Below are positions 15,023 through 22,424 of a stretch of DNA of 27,962 nt, piece after piece; position 1 is the stretch's first letter, and every line of letters begins with the position of its first letter. The position numbers were made by a program, and so were the translations under genes. The notes beneath the pieces were generated by a model, which saw only the letters and a program-made list of their open reading frames with translations, was not told the DNA's origin and made no database searches. This DNA is from Prevotella sp. UBA2725 (lineage in GTDB: Bacteria; Bacteroidota; Bacteroidia; Bacteroidales; Bacteroidaceae), in contig DEKJ01000031.1 of the NCBI GenBank assembly GCA_002353825.1, forward strand, positions 77,054 to 105,015, in the 5' to 3' direction.

Positions 15023-15298
15023 TTATGCGTTGATAGCATTGTCGAGCTCGGCGCCAGCCTTGAACTTAGCGACCTTCTTGGCTGCGATGTGGAGAGCCTC
15101 ACCGGTGCGGGGGTTCTTGCCCTCACGTGCAGGGCGCTCGTTGACGGAGAATGTGCCGAAGCCGATGAGCTGGAGCTTCTCACCCTTTACGAGTGCGTCC
15201 TTGATAGCCTCTGTGGTAGCGTCGAGAGCCTTCTTGGCCTCTGCAGAAGTGATACCTGCACCCTCTGCAATCTTCTTTACTAAATCTGCTTTTGTCAT
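15023..15298 (-). CDS. hup: HU-family DNA-binding protein
   Basis: 91 residues, the standard HU length. Residues 1-45 form the helical dimerisation part (MTKADLVKKIAEGAGITSAE, EAKKALDATTEAIKDALVKG), followed by the signature IGFGTFSVNERPAREGKNPR (about 45-64) with the DNA-intercalating beta-arm proline motif, RNPRTGE-like NPRTGE, and the C-terminal helix. HU bends and compacts DNA as a homodimer in Bacteroidetes. It is a single-gene unit with its own promoter and terminator. Codon choice is strongly biased, as expected of an abundant protein. Confidence 0.96.
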   Translation of the reverse strand: MTKADLVKKIAEGAGITSAEAKKALDATTEAIKDALVKGEKLQLIGFGTFSVNERPAREGKNPRTGEALHIAAKKVAKFKAGAELDNAINA

Positions 15299-15364
15299 AG
15301 TTGTATTATTATTAAATGAATATGATTTCTCGATTATTTCCTTGATTAATCTCTAAATCAGCGA

Positions 15365-15395
15365 CAAATATAGTGGAATAGTTTTATTCGGCAAA
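15365..15395 (-). promoter_or_regulatory. Promoter of the HU gene
   Basis: -7 TATATTTG (15372-15365) and -33 TTTG (15395-15392) with 19 bp between. The resulting leader to the ATG at 15298 is about 60 nt. Confidence 0.75.
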
Positions 15396-15477
15396 CTAAA
15401 ATTGCGGAAAAATGACATAAAAGACTAAAAAAAGTCGGAAAACGCTTACTTTATAGGCATTTAAGGTCTTTTTTTCG

Positions 15478-15485
15478 TAATTTTG
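15478..15485 (+). promoter_or_regulatory. Putative -7 element of the rhomboid gene
   Basis: TAATTTTG, 21 bp before the rhomboid ATG; fits TAnnTTTG. A -33 partner is not clear. Confidence 0.5.
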
Positions 15486-15506
15486 CAGCAAATTTAGAAG
15501 AAAACT

Positions 15507-16406
15507 ATGTTTAGAATACCAGCGGTAACACGCAATCTTATCATCATCAATTTTCTGTGCTTCATCGGCATGCTGGCCTTGGCACAGGCAGGAGTGACGG
15601 ACCTCAACAATCTCTGTGGTCTTCATTTCTTCCTTGCGAGCGACTTCCATGTCTATCAGCTCATCACTTACATGTTCATGCATGGTGGCTGGGAGCATAT
15701 CATCCTCAACATGTTCATGCTTTGGATGTTTGGAGCCGTGATGGAGCGCGTATGGGGCCCGAAACGTTTCATTGTTTATTATCTCTTCTGCGGCGTAGGT
15801 GCCGGATTGATGCAGGAGATAGCCCAGTTTATCCAGTTTTATATCATTGCTTCCGACTCCGGCTTTGGCTTCTCACAGTTGATGCAGGTCGCAGCGGCCA
15901 ACGACGGTGCACTGAGTCAGTGGACGACCGTAGGAGCCTCGGGTGCTATCTATGCCTTGCTGTTAGCCTTCGGCATGATGTTCCCCGACGAGAAGATGTT
16001 TATCATCCCCATTCCTATCCCCATCAAGGCCAAGTGGATGGTGCTCGGCTCTATCGTTGTGGAGCTCTTCTCAGCCCTCGCCTCTCCGGGCTCACAGGTG
16101 GCTCACCTGGCTCACCTCGGTGGCATGATCTTCGGTTTCTTCCTGATAAAATATTGGCAGAAACATCCTTACAGCGACGGCTTGCAGGGCGGCATGCAGT
16201 TCTTCAACAACATGCGGAGCCGCTGGGAGCATGAGAAGATCAAGCGCTATGAGCGGAAAAATGAGGACCCCGACTGGACCTACAATGCCCATAAGCGTGC
16301 ATCGCAGGAGGAGATAGACCGTATCCTCGACAAGATTCGCAAGAGCGGCTACGACAGCCTCACACGTGAGGAGAAGCAGACGCTGTTCGATCAGAGCAAG
16401 AAATGA
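15507..16406 (+). CDS. Rhomboid family intramembrane serine protease
   Basis: 299 residues with six predicted membrane segments (about 8-28, 50-80, 88-112, 141-160, 177-195, 200-217). The active site is complete: serine S145 in TVGASGAIYA and histidine H203 in HLAHLGGMIFGF; the oxyanion-side HGGWEHIILNMFMLWMFG segment (59-76) with H64 and N68 is also present. It cleaves transmembrane substrates within the inner membrane; the natural substrate is unknown. The C-terminal 80 residues are charged and cytoplasmic, ending in EEKQTLFDQSKK. The stop codon overlaps the next start by 4 bp (ATGA), so the two genes are translationally coupled. Confidence 0.95.
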   Translation: MFRIPAVTRNLIIINFLCFIGMLALAQAGVTDLNNLCGLHFFLASDFHVYQLITYMFMHGGWEHIILNMFMLWMFGAVMERVWGPKRFIVYYLFCGVGAGLMQEIAQFIQFYIIASDSGFGFSQLMQVAAANDGALSQWTTVGASGAIYALLLAFGMMFPDEKMFIIPIPIPIKAKWMVLGSIVVELFSALASPGSQVAHLAHLGGMIFGFFLIKYWQKHPYSDGLQGGMQFFNNMRSRWEHEKIKRYERKNEDPDWTYNAHKRASQEEIDRILDKIRKSGYDSLTREEKQTLFDQSKK

Positions 16407-17470
16407 AGAAATTTTCAAAGATTACTTTTCAGATTATAGGTGGAGCCAATATTGCCTCCATCCTTCTGATGTTTCTCATAGGTCATGCTGACTGGGTGGA
16501 TCCCACGGTGTGGCCTAAATTGAGTAATATGGGGTTGCTCTTCCCTATTATTCTCGCCATCAACTTTGCTTTCCTCGTCTTCTGGATATTTGTGAAGCCA
16601 CGGTGGGTCCTCATGCCCTTGCTTGGCTTCATCCTGTGCTATGGCCCTGTGCGGAAATATTTCCCCATCAACTGGCCTGAGGACCCGCCAAAAGGCTGCA
16701 TCAAGGTGCTGTCTTACAATGTGTGGTTCTATGCCGGCTGGGAAGATCGCTCGAAGCCCAACCCTATCCTCGAATATATCAAACAGCAGAATGCCGATAT
16801 CGTGTGCCTGCAGGAGTCGGCTGAGAATGAGGTGGGTAGCATTCAGGTCGACTCTATCCTCGGCAAAGTGTATCAGTATAAGGACACGGCGACGAACAAA
16901 GGCGACTTCATGACCATCTTCTCCAAGTATCCGATCCTTTCGAAGGAGCATATCCGTTATCCTTCGAAGGGCAACATGAGCTGTGCCTTCAAATTACGCA
17001 TCAGGCACCGCGACGTCATCGTCATCAATAATCACCTGGAGACGACGGATCTCACTTCGGATGAGAAAGAACGGTTCCAGCTCATGATCAAGGGAGACCT
17101 TGGAGGCATGGCAGCTACGCGTACGTCGAAATGGCTCATCTCGCATCTCGCTGAGCAGACGAAAAAGCGTGCACCCGAGGCCGAAGCCGTGGCGCGCTAT
17201 ATCGCTTACCACAGTGGCACTCCGATGATCGTGTGCGGCGACTTCAACGACTCTCCCCTATCCTATGCCAACCGGACCATCGCCAAAGGGCTTACCGACT
17301 GCTATGTGAAGACTGGCTTCGGACCCGGTATAAGCTATCACCGGTCGAGGATGTATGTGAGGATCGATAACATCATGTGCACCCAGGATTTCACGCCTTA
17401 TGCATGCAAAGTGGACAATTCTATTAAAAATTCTGACCATTATCCCATAATGTGCTGGTTAAAACCTTAA
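16403..17470 (+). CDS. Membrane-anchored endonuclease/exonuclease/phosphatase-fold protein
   Basis: 355 residues. Three hydrophobic segments in the first 85 residues (about 8-28, 43-63, 68-82) anchor it. The EEP catalytic domain follows with the full metal/phosphate site: VLSYNVWFY (N106), ADIVCLQES (E138), VINNHLETT (N210, H211), IVCGDFND (D280, N282) and SDHYPIM (D345, H346). The fold is shared by nucleases, phosphoinositide phosphatases and sphingomyelinases; the real substrate cannot be read from the sequence. A membrane-tethered EEP protein directly after a rhomboid protease is a frequent Bacteroidales pairing in my recollection. Start chosen at the ATG overlapping the rhomboid stop. Downstream, a separate promoter serves secDF. 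Confidence 0.92.
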   Translation: MKKFSKITFQIIGGANIASILLMFLIGHADWVDPTVWPKLSNMGLLFPIILAINFAFLVFWIFVKPRWVLMPLLGFILCYGPVRKYFPINWPEDPPKGCIKVLSYNVWFYAGWEDRSKPNPILEYIKQQNADIVCLQESAENEVGSIQVDSILGKVYQYKDTATNKGDFMTIFSKYPILSKEHIRYPSKGNMSCAFKLRIRHRDVIVINNHLETTDLTSDEKERFQLMIKGDLGGMAATRTSKWLISHLAEQTKKRAPEAEAVARYIAYHSGTPMIVCGDFNDSPLSYANRTIAKGLTDCYVKTGFGPGISYHRSRMYVRIDNIMCTQDFTPYACKVDNSIKNSDHYPIMCWLKP

Positions 17471-17509
17471 TTTTCCGCCTTTTTATTCACAAAGAAAATA
17501 AAAAACTCG

Positions 17510-17517
17510 TAACTTTG
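17510..17517 (+). promoter_or_regulatory. secDF: -7 element of the secDF promoter
   Basis: TAACTTTG followed by CA, about 100 bp before the ATG, giving a long A-rich leader (…AAATAACTAACAAACAAA before the ATG) typical of highly expressed Bacteroidetes genes. The -33 match (TTC at 17487) is weak. Confidence 0.6.
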
Positions 17518-17619
17518 CACATATTATATGCGTACTGTGTGCTCACGGTGCGCAGATTAATCCATTTTAATGCATTTAAAAAGAAAGAAACAACAAAAAA
17601 TAAATAACTAACAAACAAA

Positions 17620-20600
17620 ATGCAAAACAAAGGAATCGTTATCACGACAGCCGTTCTTCTGACGCTCGTGAGCCTCTTCTACTTGAGCTTCCCGATTGCC
17701 ACAAGCTACTATGACAGTCAGGCAGCCAAGCGGCCCGATGCCATTGCTCAGCAGGATTACAAGGATTCTGTGAAGTATCTCGGCATCTACAGCTACCAGA
17801 AGTGCTTGGAGACACAGATTGGTCTGGGTCTGGACCTTAAGGGCGGTATGAACGTGATCCTCGAGATCTCCGTACCTGATGTAGTGGAGAACCTTGCGGA
17901 CCACAAGACCGACATCGCCTTCACCCGTTCCATGGACGAGGCTCGTAAGGAGCAGCAGGCCACACAGGGTGACTTCATCTCACTCTTCATCAAGGCTTAT
18001 CACAAGAACGCCCCGGGCCACAAGCTCGCTGAGGTGTTCGCCACTACTGAGCTCCAGGGCAAGGTCTCTCCGACAAGCACCGACAGCGAGGTAGAGAAAG
18101 TGCTGCGCTCTGAGGTGTCATCAGCTATCGACAACTCATTCAACGTCGTTCGCACACGTATCGACCAGTTTGGTGTCGTACAGCCTAACATCCAGAAGGT
18201 GCAGGGCGCTGAAGGCCGTATCTCTGTGGAGATGCCGGGTATCCGTGAGCCGGAGCGTATGCGTAAGCTCCTCCAGGGTTCAGCTAACCTCGAGTTCTGG
18301 GAGACTTACAACGCCGACGAGGTCCTTCCTTATCTGCAGCAGCTCGACCAGCGTATGGCCAACGGCGATGCTGATGAGAAGACTGTTGCTGATTCCACAA
18401 AGGAGAATAAGGACGTGGCTGCCGCCAAGGCTACTGCCGAGAAGGAAGTGAAGAAAGCTAAGCAGGAGCAGCCTAAGTTCCAGCTTAAGAAAGGCAACGC
18501 CAAGAAGAATATCAAGATGACTCCTGACAATCAGATGCAGGAGGCTAAGAAGCTGCACCCGCTGCTTGCCATGCTTCAGACAACAGGCCAGGGCCTGAGC
18601 GTCTGCGGTTATGCCAGCGTCCGTGATACAGCTGCTATCAACCGCATCATCTACAGCAAGCTCGCTAAGCAGATTCTGCCGAGCGACCTCAAACTCCTCT
18701 GGAGTGCTAAGCCGGCTGACGGTATCCAGGCTAAGAACATCTTCGAGCTCCACGCTCTGAAGGTCACAACGACTAACGGTCGTGCTCCGCTCGAGGGTGA
18801 CGTGATCACCGATGCCAAGGATGAGTTTAACCAGCTGACCGGTCAGCCTGAGGTTTCCATGACGATGAACGCTGATGGTGCTCGTCGTTGGGCTGAGCTG
18901 ACAAAGGCTAACGTGGGCAAGGCTATCGCTATCGTCCTCGATGGCGTTGTTTATTCTGCTCCGCGTGTGAACGGTGAGATCAGTGGTGGACAGAGCTCTA
19001 TCAGCGGTAACTTCACCGTCCAGGATACGAAGGATCTTGCTAACACCTTGAAGTCTGGCCGTATGCCGGCTCCCGCACACATCGTGCAGGAAGAGGTCGT
19101 AGGTCCTACCCTCGGTGCTCAGTCAATCCAGCAGGGTATCTTCTCGTTCATTGTGGCATTCGTGTTGCTGATTGTCTTCATGCTTGCCATCTATAACATC
19201 ATCCCGGGTTCTATCGCTATCGGTGCTCTGATTATCAACGTGTTCTTCACACTCGGTATCCTGACATCGTTCCAGGCTGCCCTGACGATGAGTGGTATCG
19301 CCGGTATGGTTCTTTCTCTGGGTACTGCCGTTGATGCTAACGTGCTTGTCTACGAGCGTATCAAGGAGGAGCTGCGTAAGGGTAAGGATATGAAGAAAGC
19401 TGTGGCTGAGGGTTACAGCAATGCCTTCTCCGCTATCTTCGACTCCAACCTCACATCATTGATCACAGGTATCATCCTGCTCGTTGTCGGTACCGGTCCT
19501 ATCCGTGGCTTCGCTACGACATGGATCATCGGTATTGTATGTAACTTCTTCACCGCTGTCTATCTGACACGTCTGCTCTACGAATACAAGCTCAACCACG
19601 GTCACTGGATGCATCTGAAGTTCTGGACTGGTTTCTCAAAGAACCTCATGCAGAACACCCACTTCAAGTTCATGTCGATGTATAAAGTGAGCTTCGCTTG
19701 CTACGCTGTGGCTATCCTCATTGCTATCATCAGCTTCGCTACTCGTGGTCTGAGCCAGAGCATCGACTTCACTGGTGGTCGTAACTATGTGGTCACTCTG
19801 AACAAGTCAGTTCCTGTTGAGTCTGTTCGTCCTGTTCTGCAGAATGCATTCGTCAACACACAAGGCAACGACAAGGGCAAGCTCGCTACAACGACAGTGA
19901 TTGCCCTCGGTACTGATGGTAAGACGATCCGTGTGAGCACCAACTGGGATATCAACAGCAATGATCCTACTGAGGACGACAAGGCTGAGACTATCCTCTA
20001 TACTGCTTTGCATAAGGCAGGCTTCGTGAGCCAGGCCAGTGTGGAGGCCTTCAAGAACCCGGACATCCGTCAGGGTGGCTCCATCATCAGTTCTTCTAAG
20101 GTCGGTCCTTCAGTGGCTAAGGATATTACAAGAAATGCTATCTACAGTGTCGGTCTGGCACTCCTCTGCATCTTCCTTTATATCTTGCTCCGCTTCCGCA
20201 ACGTCGGCTTCTCTGTCGGTTCTATCGTGGCTCTGGCTATTGATACGACGATGGTCATTGGCCTCTTCTCGTTGTGCTACGGCTGGATAGGATTCTCGCT
20301 TGAGATAGACCAGACGTTCATCGGTGCTATCTTGACAGTGATCGGTTATGATATCAACGACTCTGTGGTGGTGTTCGACCGTATCCGTGAGAACCTCCGT
20401 CTGCATCCGAAGGGAGACAAGCAGAAGATCTTCAACGACTCTATCAACCAGACCCTCGCACGTACTATCAATACGTCGTTCTCTACGTTGATCGTGTTGC
20501 TCGCAATCTTCATCCTCGGTGGCGACTCTATCCGCTCGTTCTCCTTCGCAATGATCGTCGGTGTGTTCGTCGGTACCCTGAGCTCTATCTTCCTTGCTTC

Positions 20601-20688
20601 GCCTATCGCTTACATGGTGTTAGGTAGTAAGATTAAGAAAGGCGACGACAACGATGCTGCTGTGGTTGCTGAGCCCGTGAAGGCGTAA
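17620..20688 (+). CDS. secDF: SecD-SecF fusion, protein translocase accessory subunit
   Basis: 1022 residues, SecD and SecF in one chain as usual for Bacteroidetes. It uses the proton gradient to help SecYEG complete protein export. SecD part: first membrane segment 5-25, signature IGLGLDLKGGMNVILE (67-82), IDQFGVVQPNIQKV, and the four C-terminal membrane helices with AVDANVLVYERI, where D572 corresponds to the conserved proton-relay aspartate. SecF part starts near residue 685: IDFTGGRNYVV, then GYDINDSVVVFDRIRENL (909-926) with D911/D914, and NTSFSTLIVLLAIFILGG. A lysine/alanine-rich low-complexity insertion occupies about residues 250-305. Codon choice is strongly biased to GGT/CGT/ATC, as for an abundant protein. 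Own promoter and terminator. Confidence 0.97.
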   Translation: MQNKGIVITTAVLLTLVSLFYLSFPIATSYYDSQAAKRPDAIAQQDYKDSVKYLGIYSYQKCLETQIGLGLDLKGGMNVILEISVPDVVENLADHKTDIAFTRSMDEARKEQQATQGDFISLFIKAYHKNAPGHKLAEVFATTELQGKVSPTSTDSEVEKVLRSEVSSAIDNSFNVVRTRIDQFGVVQPNIQKVQGAEGRISVEMPGIREPERMRKLLQGSANLEFWETYNADEVLPYLQQLDQRMANGDADEKTVADSTKENKDVAAAKATAEKEVKKAKQEQPKFQLKKGNAKKNIKMTPDNQMQEAKKLHPLLAMLQTTGQGLSVCGYASVRDTAAINRIIYSKLAKQILPSDLKLLWSAKPADGIQAKNIFELHALKVTTTNGRAPLEGDVITDAKDEFNQLTGQPEVSMTMNADGARRWAELTKANVGKAIAIVLDGVVYSAPRVNGEISGGQSSISGNFTVQDTKDLANTLKSGRMPAPAHIVQEEVVGPTLGAQSIQQGIFSFIVAFVLLIVFMLAIYNIIPGSIAIGALIINVFFTLGILTSFQAALTMSGIAGMVLSLGTAVDANVLVYERIKEELRKGKDMKKAVAEGYSNAFSAIFDSNLTSLITGIILLVVGTGPIRGFATTWIIGIVCNFFTAVYLTRLLYEYKLNHGHWMHLKFWTGFSKNLMQNTHFKFMSMYKVSFACYAVAILIAIISFATRGLSQSIDFTGGRNYVVTLNKSVPVESVRPVLQNAFVNTQGNDKGKLATTTVIALGTDGKTIRVSTNWDINSNDPTEDDKAETILYTALHKAGFVSQASVEAFKNPDIRQGGSIISSSKVGPSVAKDITRNAIYSVGLALLCIFLYILLRFRNVGFSVGSIVALAIDTTMVIGLFSLCYGWIGFSLEIDQTFIGAILTVIGYDINDSVVVFDRIRENLRLHPKGDKQKIFNDSINQTLARTINTSFSTLIVLLAIFILGGDSIRSFSFAMIVGVFVGTLSSIFLASPIAYMVLGSKIKKGDDNDAAVVAEPVKA

Positions 20689-20710
20689 GACAATACATTA
20701 TTAATATAAT

Positions 20711-20743
20711 AATCCCCGCAATTCGAAATGAGTTGCGGGGATT
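20711..20743 (+). terminator. Terminator of secDF
   Basis: 11-bp stem AATCCCCGCAA / TTGCGGGGATT with an 11-nt loop, followed by ATTGCTTTTTC; 23 bp after the secDF stop. Confidence 0.85.
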
Positions 20744-20773
20744 ATTGCTTTTTCTGAATTTTCAAGTTGGAAA

Positions 20774-21065
20774 GTGCCTCGGAGAGGCACACTTATTCAT
20801 AACCCCAGACTAAGGAAGCGAAGCGACCGCAGTCTGGGGTTTGTAGATGAGAATGAATTAACTGACACTCAGCCTCGAAGAGGCTGAATGCGCCTTGGCG
20901 CGCTATGTTGGTATATGATACAGCGCTTGCAAAACATTGCGCACTTTCGTGCAGTCTGCCTCTTCGAGGCAGGAAATCAGTCAAACAAGTCCTCACATCA
21001 ACCCCAGTCTGCGTCGCTGCGCTCCTTAGACTGGGGTTATTAAAAAGTCAGCCTCTCCGAGGCTG
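20774..21065. repeat. Nested palindromic intergenic element (A-B-A ... A-B-A)
   Basis: Two hairpin types arranged symmetrically. Type A, 7-bp arms and 3-nt loop: 20774-20790 (GTGCCTC/GAGGCAC), 20870-20886 (CAGCCTC/GAGGCTG), 20956-20972 (CTGCCTC/GAGGCAG), 21049-21065 (CAGCCTC/GAGGCTG). Type B, 11-bp arms AACCCCAGACT/AGTCTGGGGTT with a loop rich in GCG: 20801-20841 and, inverted, 21000-21038. The middle has GCGCC-TT-GGCGC (20890) and GCAC-TTTC-GTGC (20941). The left half (A1-B1-A2) is an imperfect inverted copy of the right half (A3-B2-A4). It fills most of the 549-bp gap after secDF; no credible gene lies in it. Confidence 0.88.
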
Positions 21066-21146
21066 TCCCTCGCTAAAATAAAGATTTTTTCTTTCCCATG
21101 CAAGAAATGACTAATGTATGCATTTATAGGTTGTAAACAGCGAGGG

Positions 21147-21186
21147 CGCATTCCCCTACTCTATTTTAGGGAAAATCCTATGCGCG
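21147..21186. repeat. Imperfect hairpin upstream of the DUF3298 gene
   Basis: GCGCAT with CCCTA on the left and TAGGG with ATGCGC on the right, between an AGCGAGGG that also matches the CCCTCGCT about 75 bp before. It could be an attenuator or just a repeat. Confidence 0.5.
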
Positions 21187-21203
21187 ATGTGTTCAGGATG
21201 ATA

Positions 21204-21211
21204 TACCTTTG
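21204..21211 (+). promoter_or_regulatory. Putative -7 element of the DUF3298 gene
   Basis: TACCTTTG followed by C, 26 bp before the ATG at 21238; -33 not clear. Confidence 0.5.
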
Positions 21212-21237
21212 CACGCAGATATAAAAATGTTATACAC

Positions 21238-22389
21238 ATGAAAATTACAAAGACTCTCGTGGCAGCTTTTATGATGCTCGCCACAACAATGACAGTAAAT
21301 GCAGCCGACAAGTTGGTTAACTTCACGGTGCTGCGCAATTATTTCCACAACAACAACGCTCCCGCGCTCTCCTCTCCGCTCATCACGAGCAAGAAGGCGT
21401 TCGACGAGCAGTTCGGCGAGGCTGCTTTCATGGGTAAGAATGGTCAGCCTACTCCTGTCAACTTCAGCAAGAATGCTGTGCTTGCCATCGTCCTTCCGGA
21501 GACGAACAAGGACATCGATATCGACTCTGTGAAGGTCACAGAGAGCGGTAAGAATGAGCTCACACTGGCCTACACCGTACATGAGGGTGCTGAGCGCAGC
21601 TATTATACGAAGCCGCTTCAGCTCATGGCAATCAGCAAGAAGTATAAGTCGTACAAGGTGAAGGTCGTGCCTACGGTTCGTCACGATGTAAGTACCTCTA
21701 CAAGCTCATACGATACCTATTTTTACAACGATAGCAAGCACAACGTAAAGTTGTCCGTCGACTATCCAATAGCCGGAAATAAGGCACTTGTAGCGGGCGT
21801 ACGCACATGGCTCGGCGAGCGCTTAGGTGTGATGGCTAAGAGTTTCGACTTTAGCGATGCTAAGAATGAGGTTAAGGCTGATGTCAATACCAATGCCAAG
21901 GCAAGTGCTTTCGTGCAGGATTATGCTGCTAAGATTGCTTCCAACATGGATCGCCTGAACAAAGGCAATGGCGGTAACCGTTGCGCACTGACGGCTTCCG
22001 TCAACCGCGTATGGGAAAATGACCGCTTCGTGAGCTATGAGGCTACGGGTTATTTCTATACGGGTGGTGCCCATGGTCAGAGCTTCTGCGATGGTGCTAC
22101 CTTTGATAAGCAAACCGGTAAGCAGGTATTGCTCGTCAAGGGTGATGCTGCACTTCAGAAAATGCTTACGGAGCGTCTGAAGAAGACCTCTGGTGTTGAG
22201 CATTTCATGGAAGAGCCCGTTCCTATGCCTCAGGCTGCACCTTATGCAGTGGCTGGTGGTAAGATCAAGTTCGTCTATCAGCCTTCAGAGATCGGTGCTT
22301 ACGCCATCGGCATGCCGGAGTGCGAGATCTATCCGTATGAGCTCGAGAAGTGGCTCACAAAGGATGGAAAAGTACTGATGAACGAATAA
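21238..22389 (+). CDS. Exported DUF3298 domain protein
   Basis: 383 residues. A signal peptide (MKITKTLVAAFMMLATTMTV, then NAA) is followed by a beta-rich N-terminal region of about 140 residues that contains FTVLRNYFHNNNAPALSSPL and LAIVLPETNKDIDIDSVKV and that I do not recognise. The C-terminal DUF3298 (RsiV-like) domain covers about 165-380: LSVDYPIAGNKALVAGVRTW, SYEATGYFYTGGAHGQSF with the characteristic GGAHG turn, FDKQTGKQVLLVKG, and YPYELEKWLTKDGKVL. In RsiV the domain binds lysozyme, but in Bacteroidetes its role is unknown. Monocistronic; convergent with mutS, separated by the hairpin at 22401-22421. Confidence 0.88.
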   Translation: MKITKTLVAAFMMLATTMTVNAADKLVNFTVLRNYFHNNNAPALSSPLITSKKAFDEQFGEAAFMGKNGQPTPVNFSKNAVLAIVLPETNKDIDIDSVKVTESGKNELTLAYTVHEGAERSYYTKPLQLMAISKKYKSYKVKVVPTVRHDVSTSTSSYDTYFYNDSKHNVKLSVDYPIAGNKALVAGVRTWLGERLGVMAKSFDFSDAKNEVKADVNTNAKASAFVQDYAAKIASNMDRLNKGNGGNRCALTASVNRVWENDRFVSYEATGYFYTGGAHGQSFCDGATFDKQTGKQVLLVKGDAALQKMLTERLKKTSGVEHFMEEPVPMPQAAPYAVAGGKIKFVYQPSEIGAYAIGMPECEIYPYELEKWLTKDGKVLMNE

Positions 22390-22400
22390 TATTGCATTGC

Positions 22401-22421
22401 GGGCGGCCACAGGAGCCGCCC
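22401..22421. terminator. GC-rich hairpin between convergent DUF3298 and mutS (REP-like)
   Basis: GGGCGGC, 7-nt loop, GCCGCCC. No U-tract, so terminator function is possible but not certain. Almost the same hairpin recurs at 27719-27739. Confidence 0.55.
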
Positions 22422-22424
22422 CTG

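Noticed and set aside
18280..19080. 266-codon minus-strand open frame
   Set aside because: Antisense to the SecD part of secDF, no recognisable features.
20793..20996. 67-codon minus-strand frame in the hairpin cluster
   Set aside because: It consists of palindromic repeat sequence, has no ribosome site and no protein-like pattern.
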